From NCBI RefSeq assembly GCF_000420825.1, contig NZ_ATVR01000020.1:1-64000 (forward strand): DNA of 64,000 bases. The letters are read 5' to 3'. The position numbers and the translations under genes are program-made. Within the stretch, counting starts at the first letter, position 1, and every line of letters starts with the position of its first letter. The notes below the pieces were generated by a model that saw nothing but the letters and a program-made list of their open reading frames with translations, made no database searches and had not been told where the DNA came from. Positions 8,396 to 17,073 of this stretch are shown here, in pieces. The DNA is from Butyrivibrio sp. AE2015. Its GTDB lineage: Bacteria > Bacillota > Clostridia > Lachnospirales > Lachnospiraceae.

Positions 8396-9624
8396 TTCTT
8401 TCTAGTCCTTGCTTTCCCCTTTTTATTATTTTCTTTATCTTCTCGTAAAAGATCCATTCCAACATCATAAACCTTACCTTCAACGGCATCAATAAGCCAG
8501 TTGGCCATAGATATGCCATTTTGGGTAAATGCGGTGAAATGGAGCTCTCTCACACTGGTGTGAACTGTTCCTCCCATGGTAATAAGCGGTAATTTCCAAT
8601 CATTTATGAAAATGCCAAAAGATGGAGTTATACTCTTTAGCTCTTTTACCATCTGAATAAGCTGGTGATAGTACTCATCCTGCACTTCAGAATCCGTCTC
8701 ATACTTTCTGCGGATAATATCGTTGTAATAAGCACTTAATAGATAATCTCTGGTGGAACTTGAATATAAAAATTTAAACCTGTCCCCATACTTGGCATAA
8801 AGAGCTTTATACCAGTCAAGGGTTATGTTATCGCTGACTATCGGCTTCCAAAGACTTTCCTTTGTCATCCAGATATTTTTAGCTGTCTTTCTCCAGTTTT
8901 TGTAAAGGAGCTGTCCGCTGTCAGAAAAAACCGTGATATTCCTGGCGTTTGGATAATAGTCATCAACAATCTCTCCAGCCAGGGCGGGAACCGCGAAGGC
9001 ACCTGCTGAATTACCGGCAATCAAAAGCTTTGATGGTGATGGAAAGAGCTTTTTAGCCACTTTCATACTCTCGCGGAAATTTACGTATCCATGGAAATGA
9101 AGGACTTCATCCTTACCCTCCTCTGATTTATATGGATAATCGTTGTTTCCGATATGGAAATCTCCTGTGGCATAAGTTATTACCACAAAGCTCCAGTCCT
9201 TAAAAGGATTTTTATCCGATGCTATGTCGGTTATACCAACGTTTATATTCATAAGCTGGGTAAAAGGTCTTAAATTATTCCAATAATAGTTTGGAAGTCC
9301 TGCCGCGACTTTGCCCCCTGTAACAGGTCTTGCTGCAGTGTACTCATTCCATGCTACTCCGCCTCCTGATAAAAAGACGCACAGCTTATCCGGATCAGCT
9401 TTTTTAACATAGATATAATACTCAGAACCATCTCCCGAAAGCCCCCTGTCCAGAGAGACTCTGTACCAGGTCATATCCTTGGGATCATCAGGAAGTTCAT
9501 CCGCCAGTTTGTTGCGGTCCTCCATTACCTTTCCAATGGAGTTCTCCACGAAGTCTCCCACTCTGTTTGCAAAGACGATTCCTCGTTTGAAATTGCTTTT
9601 GTTAAGTCTGTTCTTTAAACTCAT
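8392..9624 (-). CDS. Pectin acetylesterase-family serine hydrolase
   Basis: A 410-residue alpha/beta hydrolase resembling pectinacetylesterases (CE13/PF03283), which remove acetyl esters from pectin. The oxyanion GGGVAWN motif lies at residues 87-93 and the nucleophile Ser206 is in GNSAG. A later TRDYLL Asp and GGTVHTS His complete a plausible triad. No signal peptide is present, unlike plant-type secreted members, so it should be cytoplasmic and act on imported acetylated oligosaccharides. It overlaps the fucosidase gene. The substrate is inference: an ester on another fucose-containing glycan is equally possible. Confidence 0.78.
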   Translation of the reverse strand: MSLKNRLNKSNFKRGIVFANRVGDFVENSIGKVMEDRNKLADELPDDPKDMTWYRVSLDRGLSGDGSEYYIYVKKADPDKLCVFLSGGGVAWNEYTAARPVTGGKVAAGLPNYYWNNLRPFTQLMNINVGITDIASDKNPFKDWSFVVITYATGDFHIGNNDYPYKSEEGKDEVLHFHGYVNFRESMKVAKKLFPSPSKLLIAGNSAGAFAVPALAGEIVDDYYPNARNITVFSDSGQLLYKNWRKTAKNIWMTKESLWKPIVSDNITLDWYKALYAKYGDRFKFLYSSSTRDYLLSAYYNDIIRRKYETDSEVQDEYYHQLIQMVKELKSITPSFGIFINDWKLPLITMGGTVHTSVRELHFTAFTQNGISMANWLIDAVEGKVYDVGMDLLREDKENNKKGKARTRKK

Positions 9625-9638
9625 GAAACACCTATTAC

Positions 9639-9676
9639 ACTTTGTGATGATACTTTGTGTGATACTTTGTGATGAT
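9639..9676. repeat. Three tandem copies of ACTTTGTGATGAT
   Basis: Copies of 13, 12 and 13 bp (9639-9651, 9652-9663, 9664-9676) sit in the 80-bp gap between the DUF6320-like and esterase genes. The last GTGATGAT can pair with ATCATCAC at 9701-9708, which overlaps the upstream stop codon. It could be a processing site or a slippage-prone linker. Confidence 0.6.
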
Positions 9677-9704
9677 ATACGGATTGCTCCGCTTCGCTAC
9701 ATCA

Positions 9705-10370
9705 TCACATGTTAAACATTTTTTCTGAAGCATTCTTAAGGTCGCCGAACCTGAAGATGATAACTCCTGCAAAGAGGATCAGGTATATCATCACGCTGGT
9801 GACTGCAGGCCACGGAACCTTATTCATGCCATTTTTGATAAATAAAATCTGAAGAAGTACCATCACAAGGTCAAGTACAAGGTAAAGAATGTACTCATCA
9901 AGTCTTAGCTTTAACACAAGGGCTGTAATAATTGTTGCAATGGCGAGCCCTATAAGCGTCAGCGGTATCATCCACGCAAAACTCCACCCATAAAAACCTG
10001 TATGAAGATCAACATAAATATCTACAACAATAGCGACTATTACTTCCCATGTTATTACCTTTATCAGGTTGTTTCTAAGATACATGGTGGTTATTATCGT
10101 GATCCATCCTGCCAGAATTCCCAGCATAACGGGACTGATAAATGAGAACTTATTCTCAGTCATGATATTGATGGTTGCAAAAACTATTTCTGAAGCCACA
10201 AACAGGAAGGTACATACCTTCAAAAACGTGATATTACTGATCTTTTTTCTTCTTATTGTTGGAAAAGAAGGACTTGCTTCGCCTTCTACATTTTTAAGTT
10301 TCCCCTGGCATAATGGGCAACAGCTCTTATTTCCTCGTATATTAACTTTACACTTTGGGCATATCTGCAT
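9705..10370 (-). CDS. DUF6320-like membrane protein with N-terminal zinc ribbon
   Basis: A 221-residue protein starting with a four-cysteine zinc ribbon (CPKC, then CCPLC, in the first 25 residues) and followed by about six hydrophobic helices between about residue 45 and 210. This matches the DUF6320-type proteins found beside alcohol-acetyltransferase-like genes in Lachnospiraceae. Its start overlaps the stop of that partner here (GAGGAGG 10 bp upstream), so the two are co-translated. The function is unknown. The pairing with an acyltransferase and a hydrolase suggests work on an acylated substrate at the membrane, which is inference. Confidence 0.7.
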   Translation of the reverse strand: MQICPKCKVNIRGNKSCCPLCQGKLKNVEGEASPSFPTIRRKKISNITFLKVCTFLFVASEIVFATINIMTENKFSFISPVMLGILAGWITIITTMYLRNNLIKVITWEVIVAIVVDIYVDLHTGFYGWSFAWMIPLTLIGLAIATIITALVLKLRLDEYILYLVLDLVMVLLQILFIKNGMNKVPWPAVTSVMIYLILFAGVIIFRFGDLKNASEKMFNM

Positions 10371-11641
10371 CAGTCACTTACCTCCTCATCATAGTCATTT
10401 GACCCAAGCTCAACTTCTATTCCCTGCTCTGACAGGCATCTAAAGAAATTAAGCATTACCCTGTGGGTCTTAAATGGTGAGGCTTCGCCAAAAGTCATCT
10501 TATCGCCAAAAGAGCATACTGTTACCTGCTGTGATGCAGCGGTCATAAAGGCACTGAATCTGTCTATATATTCCTCAACCTCTTTGGGCATTTTGATCCT
10601 TCCAATGTTTGACATGGAAGTTGTTACACCCTTTTTGGCAGCAGCATCAAATCTTCCGATCGTAAAATCCTTTATAGGAAGTGGAACCACTTTAACGGCC
10701 AGATTGTGCTCAAGAGCAGAATAAGAATTCATGGTCTTTTCAATATTCTCAGCTGAGAGTTTTTCCTTAAAGGCTTTGTCAACAGGCTCTATTATCGTAT
10801 TCAGATTGCCGTCATAATTAGCAGGATCATAATCGATATTGATAACGCCAAAGAAATTCCTGGCTGTTCCACTGTGATAGAACTGTCTCAAATTTACAGG
10901 AACACTTACCACAACATGCCTTTTCTTTTGACCACGGTTCATGCTGAGTATGGCAGCCTTAATATAGATTGCAACGCATAAAACGCCAACTGTTGTGTTA
11001 TGCTGATGTGCAAGTTCCAGGAATTTACTGCTTGATACCGTTCCTTCAAGAAGATGCGGAAGGAGGTTTTCATCAAGCTCACCGCTTACCTGATATGCCT
11101 TAACAGCTGACATCTCCTTAAGCTGCTTGAGTCCCTTTTGCTTGCTGTAGTTATCAATGAATGCATCAACATTCTTTTCTTCCACAGAAAACTCATCAAC
11201 AGGCTTGATATCCTCGCTAAGTGAGTGTTTCAGCTGAAGGTAACGGATAATAAGAGTCTTAAAGAACATGAAGGCTCCGGTTCCATCCGCAAGAACGTGG
11301 AACATTTCAAGATTTATTCTTTTATCAAAATAGTTAACTCTGTATAAAAGATTTTTATGCCCCGGAATATAAAGCGGCATGCAGGCCGGTGTGTGCTCAA
11401 GTTCAACAACAGGCCTTAGATCACTGTCCTCAAGGTAATACCAGAAAATTCCCCTGTGAAGGACACAGTTAAAAAACGGAAATTCATCGATAGTCTCATC
11501 AAGAGCTATCTGAAGCATATCCTTTTCAACTTTTTCTTTTAACTCGCATGTAAGTCTGAATACCCTTGTGTTTGCTCCTCTGGCCGTAGAAGGAACAATC
11601 TTAGCGGCATTATCCAGTTTGTACCAATTTTTTCTCTCCAT
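10370..11641 (-). CDS. Condensation/alcohol acetyltransferase-like protein with HxxxDG motif
   Basis: A 423-residue protein of the CoA-dependent acyltransferase superfamily, related to alcohol acetyltransferases and NRPS condensation domains. The catalytic HVLADG motif is at residues 115-120. A bilobed fold of about 420 residues fits a stand-alone enzyme that moves an acyl group from CoA or a carrier to an alcohol or amine. No carrier protein is nearby, so acyl-CoA is the likelier donor. It lies 27 bp after the beta-helix gene and overlaps the DUF6320-like gene. ATG 11641 is preferred to TTG 11644; the ribosome binding site is weak (AAGGA, 12 bp away). Confidence 0.7.
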   Translation of the reverse strand: MERKNWYKLDNAAKIVPSTARGANTRVFRLTCELKEKVEKDMLQIALDETIDEFPFFNCVLHRGIFWYYLEDSDLRPVVELEHTPACMPLYIPGHKNLLYRVNYFDKRINLEMFHVLADGTGAFMFFKTLIIRYLQLKHSLSEDIKPVDEFSVEEKNVDAFIDNYSKQKGLKQLKEMSAVKAYQVSGELDENLLPHLLEGTVSSSKFLELAHQHNTTVGVLCVAIYIKAAILSMNRGQKKRHVVVSVPVNLRQFYHSGTARNFFGVINIDYDPANYDGNLNTIIEPVDKAFKEKLSAENIEKTMNSYSALEHNLAVKVVPLPIKDFTIGRFDAAAKKGVTTSMSNIGRIKMPKEVEEYIDRFSAFMTAASQQVTVCSFGDKMTFGEASPFKTHRVMLNFFRCLSEQGIEVELGSNDYDEEVSD

Positions 11642-11668
11642 CAAAACTTTTAATCCTTATCTATAGTT

Positions 11669-14323
11669 TTATAAATGCTCAATTCTTTCGGTCACTATAT
11701 CCATAGATGCTCTGCTTATCCTATAGATAACATCCTCCAGTGAAATGAACTTTTTCCCTCTTATAAATTTGAGATATTTGGGTTTAAATCTCATCTTTAT
11801 GCCCTTTGGCTCTATTCCGCTGTTGACCTTCTCTTCAATGGTACTGCAGGTATCAACAGGGTCGTGCGCCAGGCTCTTATTTAAAATGCAAAGAAGCGTT
11901 CCCGCTGTCCTTACAAGTCCCTCAGCGTTGGGGTCATCACTTACGTCAAGTGATTGCAGCGCTCCTACAGACCACTTCTTTAAACTATGATATATTCCGT
12001 ACTCACAGTCAAGCTCTACAAGCTTTTCATTGGTGGAATCATAGAGCCACACTTCGTTCCCCTTAACGAACATGTCGCTGACTATAAAGAGTTCGCCCTC
12101 AAATGGGAACTTTATTCCTACATTTGAGCACCCGGTCAAAAGAACATTCGCATTAACTTCTGCAACATAGTCGCCAAGGTCAGTCTCAAAGCCTGTGGTA
12201 TCTGCAACCATCTCAGGCTCTGACTCATACCTGATATCTTCTTCCTCTTTTTCTTTCTTTTCTTCTATTCTCGCATTCTCATCATGCTTTATCTTATAGG
12301 AATAGAACAAAGGAGTCTGGACTGTAAACCTGTCACTGCCGCATTCCTCGAAAGGCCCTGCAACAGGGAAGCGCCCTCTTTTTCTGCCAAAATAGTCTGT
12401 ATCAAACAGAATTGAGCTTCCATCAGGGTTCTCAAATCTCTCCTCCGGTTCAAAAGCAAGTCCTAAAGAATCGGAATTAACAGGAACTGTAAAGCTCCTT
12501 GGAAGATACTCATAAAGATTGGTATGAAGTGTATACCGTCCCTCTTCTTCATCCACATACAGGCTTATTTTGTGACCCTGATCCATATGAGCAGAGGTCT
12601 CAAAATCACAGCTCCTTGCGCCATTAAAATAGGCGTTGCCTCCGAAATAAACCGGCAGATGATCATAGTACAGATCATTAGAGCCTAAAGTCTTTTTTGC
12701 GTTCCTGCCAAATTTGCCAAAATATTCAGAAGGACTTGGATATGTGTTGTAAGGAACAGTTCCACATATAAAGTTGTTGCGGTCTATGGTATCAGCTTCT
12801 TTTGAAACACAGTAGTCCAAAAGATCCTGTCTTATTGGCTTTTGAACAAAAATGTTGTTATAAAATCTCGCGTCACCGTGAAGTATTGTCATAAAGCCTG
12901 CAATCTTCGTTGAATGCGGCACATGATATGGAGTATATCTGTTTGTAGCAAACTTTTTCCCGCCATTGTCTGTTCCATTTCCAACATAGGTAAAAGAGCC
13001 GGCTATAAGATTGTGCACAAAGGCAATTCCCTGAGCACTGATCCTTGCTGCAATATCAGACAAAAGCAGATTGTGATCAACAATTGTCGGGCCATGGGAT
13101 ACCTCGATAAATATATCTTCTCCAAGGGAGAGCCCGCTTTCTATGATAGTTCCCTTTGGCGGAACATTATCGTGAAGGAAGTTCTGGGTAACCCTTGTTC
13201 CCTGTGCCTCCCAGTCAAGCCATATTCCTCTTGTGCAGTGGTCGATATGGTTCCTTCTGATCTGCGTATCTATTGCAGCGTGGAACTTGATACCGCCAAT
13301 CTCCGCGCCTTCAAGGTTGTGCTTATTGTTTATATGATGGATGTGGTTGTCCTCGATGATTGAGAAAGCACATCCCATATGGCCTACAATTCCTGCCTGA
13401 CCGCAGTCATGTATATCACATCTTCTGACAATGTGAGATCCAACTGTTTCTTTATCCCAGCCATCATTAACTGCCTGGCACACTGCATCTCTCTGGGTCT
13501 GCGTGCCATCTTTTAACCAATAGGAAGTCCACTTGTTGTTATTGCCCTGCTGATAATACTTTCCAAGGCTTATTCCAACACATTTTGACTCAGCTATCTC
13601 GCACTCTTCTATGATCCATCCCTTTGACCAGTTTGGCCCTACCATACCTTCCTGCATTGCTGTAGGCGGCGCCCACTGAGTCGCAGCATTCCTGATCATA
13701 AAACCACTTACAGTAATATAATCCAAGCCTTTTTTCTCCGGGAAAAAGCAGGCCCTTCTGACAGAGATCTCTACATCCTCCTGATTCGGGTCTTTTCCCT
13801 GGAAGTTGGCATAGATGACCGTATTGTTGTCTTCCTGGGCTGTAAACCAGACATATTCTGAAAAATCAGGGTTCCAGGAACGCTTATCCTTATTTGGATG
13901 CATACAAAAAGACAGATCAAAAACTTCAGTCATTGATCTTCCATTTAGATATAATTCACCTGTGTGGGGATTTTTATCTGAAGTCTTGAACCAGTCGCCT
14001 GCAACTTCAGAAATATATGGATTGTAATCTCCGAAAAAGCTGTTTGGAATCCTGATCCTCCAGACATTTTCAAAGGCTTCAAAGCCCTTTAGTTCTTCGG
14101 AGCCTGTGATCACAGCTTCGCCCCTGGATGTACTCTTATAGACGATTCTCTCTTTTACGGTGCCTGAGTTTTTAGGTCTTACCCACTCTCTGTATATACC
14201 GGGAGCAACCAGGACAGTGTCACCAGCCACTGCTATATCAGCTGCTTCCTGAATAGTCTTAAAAGGATGATTAACGCTTCCGTCACCGCTCCTAAGCACA
14301 TTGCCCGCTACGTATATCTGCAT
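11669..14323 (-). CDS. Large right-handed parallel beta-helix protein
   Basis: An 884-residue protein with an N-terminal DUF1565-like opening (IYVAGN, then GDGSxxxPFKTIQEA and VAPGIYREW), followed by many short beta-helix coils with His/Asn ladders typical of polysaccharide lyases and glycan hydrolases of this fold. An acidic, Glu/Lys-rich insertion lies near residue 680. There is no signal peptide, so like the two hydrolases of this locus it appears cytoplasmic. ATG 14323 is used because AGGAGGGGG lies 4 bp upstream; the ATG at 14338 directly precedes that sequence. It is the first gene of the locus. Lyase or glycosidase activity cannot be told apart by eye. Confidence 0.85.
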   Translation of the reverse strand: MQIYVAGNVLRSGDGSVNHPFKTIQEAADIAVAGDTVLVAPGIYREWVRPKNSGTVKERIVYKSTSRGEAVITGSEELKGFEAFENVWRIRIPNSFFGDYNPYISEVAGDWFKTSDKNPHTGELYLNGRSMTEVFDLSFCMHPNKDKRSWNPDFSEYVWFTAQEDNNTVIYANFQGKDPNQEDVEISVRRACFFPEKKGLDYITVSGFMIRNAATQWAPPTAMQEGMVGPNWSKGWIIEECEIAESKCVGISLGKYYQQGNNNKWTSYWLKDGTQTQRDAVCQAVNDGWDKETVGSHIVRRCDIHDCGQAGIVGHMGCAFSIIEDNHIHHINNKHNLEGAEIGGIKFHAAIDTQIRRNHIDHCTRGIWLDWEAQGTRVTQNFLHDNVPPKGTIIESGLSLGEDIFIEVSHGPTIVDHNLLLSDIAARISAQGIAFVHNLIAGSFTYVGNGTDNGGKKFATNRYTPYHVPHSTKIAGFMTILHGDARFYNNIFVQKPIRQDLLDYCVSKEADTIDRNNFICGTVPYNTYPSPSEYFGKFGRNAKKTLGSNDLYYDHLPVYFGGNAYFNGARSCDFETSAHMDQGHKISLYVDEEEGRYTLHTNLYEYLPRSFTVPVNSDSLGLAFEPEERFENPDGSSILFDTDYFGRKRGRFPVAGPFEECGSDRFTVQTPLFYSYKIKHDENARIEEKKEKEEEDIRYESEPEMVADTTGFETDLGDYVAEVNANVLLTGCSNVGIKFPFEGELFIVSDMFVKGNEVWLYDSTNEKLVELDCEYGIYHSLKKWSVGALQSLDVSDDPNAEGLVRTAGTLLCILNKSLAHDPVDTCSTIEEKVNSGIEPKGIKMRFKPKYLKFIRGKKFISLEDVIYRISRASMDIVTERIEHL

Positions 14324-14476
14324 ATTCCCCCTCCTCATAAAACTGTGTTCAGAATTCTTTATTTACAGACACAAATATAGCTACAATACTAGTATATCAC
14401 TAAAAGTGTATGCTATACTTACTGATAATTCAAAAAATAGAAAGCAAACAAAACTTTACACGGGAGAATAAAATAT

Positions 14477-14569
14477 ATGGCACGAATGAAGTTTATATAT
14501 GCGATTGCGATTATTGCAGCACTTATTATAGGGGGATTGATTATCAATTTGGTTAGTTCTTTATTTTGA
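14477..14569 (+). CDS. 30-residue single-span membrane peptide
   Basis: ATG 14477 opens a 30-codon frame with GGGAG about 10 bp upstream. The peptide has three positive residues near the N-terminus (Arg3, Lys5 and the amino end) and then about 20 aliphatic residues with a GG pair, ending SLF. This is one transmembrane helix with cytoplasmic N-terminus. It resembles small stress peptides or type I toxins but has no recognisable family. A hairpin starts 9 bp after the stop codon. It stands alone between a minus-strand operon and a minus-strand cyclase gene. Confidence 0.5.
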   Translation: MARMKFIYAIAIIAALIIGGLIINLVSSLF

Positions 14570-14572
14570 GAA

Positions 14573-14616
14573 TAAAAAAGCATGCGATATAACCTTAACA
14601 GGTTAAATGCATGCTT
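14573..14616 (-). terminator. Terminator of the diguanylate cyclase gene
   Basis: AAGCATGC (14578-14585) pairs with GCATGCTT (14609-14616), with an inner AACCT/AGGTT helix. On the minus strand the stem is followed by CTTTTTTATT. It can also end the small plus-strand gene. Confidence 0.8.
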
Positions 14617-14622
14617 ATTATT

Positions 14623-15768
14623 TCAATTTATTTTCTTTTGCTTATAAAGATCTGAATCCGCTCTTGCGATGAAGGACTGGAGCGATATTGGTGACTCGAA
14701 GTCGTACTGGGCGATTCCTACGCTTACTGACAGATCATAGTTGGTATTATAGTTTTCAGTAATGCGTTTTACATTGTTCTTTATCTGATCTGCAAGCCAC
14801 GTAGCTTCTGCCCTGTAGGACATCTCTGCAACTACCACGAACTCATCTCCGCCATACCTTGATACAAAGAACCTGCTTCTAGGGCCCTGACATGCTTCCT
14901 TGATGGCGTCTGAAATTCTGATAAGAGCGTTATCTCCTTCAAGATGTCCATATGTTTCATTAACAGTTCTGAAATGATCAATATCAATAAGAAGTATAAA
15001 AAGAGACATCCCAGGCTCTTCTTCTCTCATCTTTCTGGCAAGATATCTGAACATCTGATTCTTGTTATTTAACTGAGTAAGCGGATCCAAAGAAATCAGA
15101 CTCTCTGTCTGAGTAATATATGCATAAAAAACTGCGGCTACAATTCCATAGCACAAAAACGGTATTCTCCAGTATACTGCCTGTAAAATACCAAGAATGA
15201 TCGGCATACATGGAAATACGCCTATCATAAAGTACATGCCCCTATCAGCATATCTGTCCTTATCAAGAGCCCTGTAAAACGCCTTTGCTGAAGATGCAAG
15301 AAGATATCCGAAAGGAACTATAATAAGTACCAGATAGAGGTTTCCACCCACAAGGACATTATTCTCATCCACATAAAATACCAACCCTGTTCTGTAGGCT
15401 GATACACATAAAATCGCAGAAACCCAGACAGGTATACTTATCAGAAGTCTTGCTATGTCATTCTCTACCATTTTTCCTTTTTGCAGAGTTTCAGACAAAA
15501 TGAACCAAAGATATGCATCTACACTTATAAGCAAATATGTAAATATGTTGGATAAATAAAGGAAAGGCTTAGAGTTGCTGATGATACCGCTATCAACAAG
15601 TGCCCAGAATATCTCTGCTATAAAATAAAGCATTGTAACAAAGACTATATCGCCAAGGTAAACTGTTGAAAGGTCTTTATTAACGCCTCTAACAATTTTA
15701 AAAAGAATTATTCCAAGTAAGAAAAAACAAGCCAAATAGGCCTCAATGTAGTAAAATTCGTACCCCAA
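14623..15768 (-). CDS. Membrane diguanylate cyclase (GGDEF)
   Basis: A 381-residue protein with about seven hydrophobic helices (residues about 5-215) resembling a sensor-kinase-type 7TM input module, then a complete GGDEF domain with intact GGDEF at residues 306-310. It should make cyclic di-GMP from two GTP. The I-site Arg is present but its Asp is replaced by Phe (RSRF), so product inhibition is probably absent. I placed the start at TTG 15768 because GGAGG is 6 bp upstream. The earlier GTG at 15813 has no ribosome binding site. It is monocistronic with its own terminator. Confidence 0.85.
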   Translation of the reverse strand: MGYEFYYIEAYLACFFLLGIILFKIVRGVNKDLSTVYLGDIVFVTMLYFIAEIFWALVDSGIISNSKPFLYLSNIFTYLLISVDAYLWFILSETLQKGKMVENDIARLLISIPVWVSAILCVSAYRTGLVFYVDENNVLVGGNLYLVLIIVPFGYLLASSAKAFYRALDKDRYADRGMYFMIGVFPCMPIILGILQAVYWRIPFLCYGIVAAVFYAYITQTESLISLDPLTQLNNKNQMFRYLARKMREEEPGMSLFILLIDIDHFRTVNETYGHLEGDNALIRISDAIKEACQGPRSRFFVSRYGGDEFVVVAEMSYRAEATWLADQIKNNVKRITENYNTNYDLSVSVGIAQYDFESPISLQSFIARADSDLYKQKKIN

Positions 15769-15873
15769 AGTAAAACCTCCGCCATACTTGTGCAATTGAA
15801 TGAATTTTATCACGATTTTTTTTGCTTGTAACCAAAATTCATTCGATTTAATACTTTGTTTATAATTTGGGGT

Positions 15874-16146
15874 TCACGCTCCTCCGGCAATAGCCTTAAG
15901 CGCATCAAATTCAGACTCGTAGACGCCTCCCATGGCCTCCAGATCTTCCCATGAGTACCATGCTCCGCTAAGCTGAACACCTTTGATAGAAATATCGGTA
16001 GCAATGACCATGAATGGCTTATGATTAACAACAATATATGCTGTTCTGTTAAGCCCAAAAGGAGTAACAAAAACATGCCCCGTTTCAATCAGATGATTGA
16101 TCTGATCTATTGTGTAATTCTTATTTAATGGAGTAGTTTTTAGCAT
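15874..16146 (-). CDS. Conserved small protein of unknown function
   Basis: A 90-residue soluble protein that I cannot name. The first half is basic and polar, and the middle has alternating hydrophobic strands (AYIVVN, FMVIATDIS) that suggest a compact alpha/beta fold. The C-terminus is acidic with a short helix. AAGGGCGAG precedes the ATG by 5-6 bp. It sits between the yggS terminator and the diguanylate cyclase gene on the same strand and could be cotranscribed with the latter. An overlapping frame at 15810-16088 is a shadow. Confidence 0.65.
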   Translation of the reverse strand: MLKTTPLNKNYTIDQINHLIETGHVFVTPFGLNRTAYIVVNHKPFMVIATDISIKGVQLSGAWYSWEDLEAMGGVYESEFDALKAIAGGA

Positions 16147-16180
16147 ATATCTCGCCCTTCAAAAATCGAATTGCTCCCTC

Positions 16181-16231
16181 AAAAAAGAAAGAGTCAAATA
16201 GTATAAAATCATTATACTATCTGGCTCTTTT
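16181..16231 (-). terminator. Terminator of yggS
   Basis: A long imperfect stem (AAAGAG, 16188-16193, with CTCTTT, 16225-16230; inner ATAGTATA/TATACTAT) ends on the minus strand in CTTTCTTTTTTG. It lies 20 bp after the yggS stop. Confidence 0.7.
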
Positions 16232-16250
16232 AGTGTAAATTCGTTTATAT

Positions 16251-16955
16251 TTATTTAATATTTGAATAATCTCTTTCTCCAAAAATGCCGGTTCCCACAC
16301 GTACAAATGTTGCGCCTTCCTCGATAGCGACCTGGTAATCACCCGTCATTCCCATAGATAAAGTGTCCATTTTAACACCCTGTATATTTGCTGCATTTAT
16401 CTCATCTTTCAACTCTCTAAGTCCTTTGAAAAAGACTCTGTTGCTCTCCGGATCATCTGTATAAGGAGCAATGGTCATAAGCCCTCTTATCTTTAGATGT
16501 TCAAGACTACTGATTGTCTTAACAAAGTCCAACGCCTCATCCGGTGCAAGTCCAAACTTGGTGTCCTCACCGGCCATATTCACCTCTATAAGTACATCTG
16601 CCACAATACCTGCTTTTGCAAACTGCTTCTCTATCTCAAGTGCCAGCTTTTCATTGTCCACAGAATGGATCATCTTAACTATGCCGGGCAGATATTTAAC
16701 CTTATTGGCCTGAAGATGGCCTATCATATGCCAGTCCACATCCTCTGTTATCACTTCGTGCTTATCCCTGATTTCCTGGACTTTATTCTCACCAAAAACT
16801 CTTATCCCGCAGTCCATGGCCTGTCTGATATCGCTTACAGGTTTTGTCTTGCTGACTGCAATAAGAGTAACTTCGCTTCTGTCTCTCCCGGCTTTTTCGC
16901 ATGCCTCACAGATTTTTTTCTCTACAAATTCAAGATTATCCTTGATCATGATCAT
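16251..16955 (-). CDS. yggS: YggS-family pyridoxal phosphate homeostasis protein
   Basis: A 234-residue PLP-binding TIM-barrel protein, normal length for YggS/PROSC. The PLP lysine motif (LIAVSKTKP, near residue 35), FGENKVQE, WHMIGHLQxNK and the C-terminal LSMGMTGDY motif are all present. It buffers free PLP and influences amino-acid metabolism; it has no strong catalytic activity. ATG 16955 has only 2 bp from GGGG, while ATG 16949 has 8 bp, so either may be used. It diverges from the PilZ gene. Confidence 0.94.
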   Translation of the reverse strand: MIMIKDNLEFVEKKICEACEKAGRDRSEVTLIAVSKTKPVSDIRQAMDCGIRVFGENKVQEIRDKHEVITEDVDWHMIGHLQANKVKYLPGIVKMIHSVDNEKLALEIEKQFAKAGIVADVLIEVNMAGEDTKFGLAPDEALDFVKTISSLEHLKIRGLMTIAPYTDDPESNRVFFKGLRELKDEINAANIQGVKMDTLSMGMTGDYQVAIEEGATFVRVGTGIFGERDYSNIK

Positions 16956-17073
16956 ATCCCCATTTAATAATCGAACGTTTTTCCGCTTTATTTTTTCTGG
17001 GGCTTATTATATCATAATTCTAGGGGATACGAATACATATACTATATGAAACGTAACATGAGGGGTTACCAAA

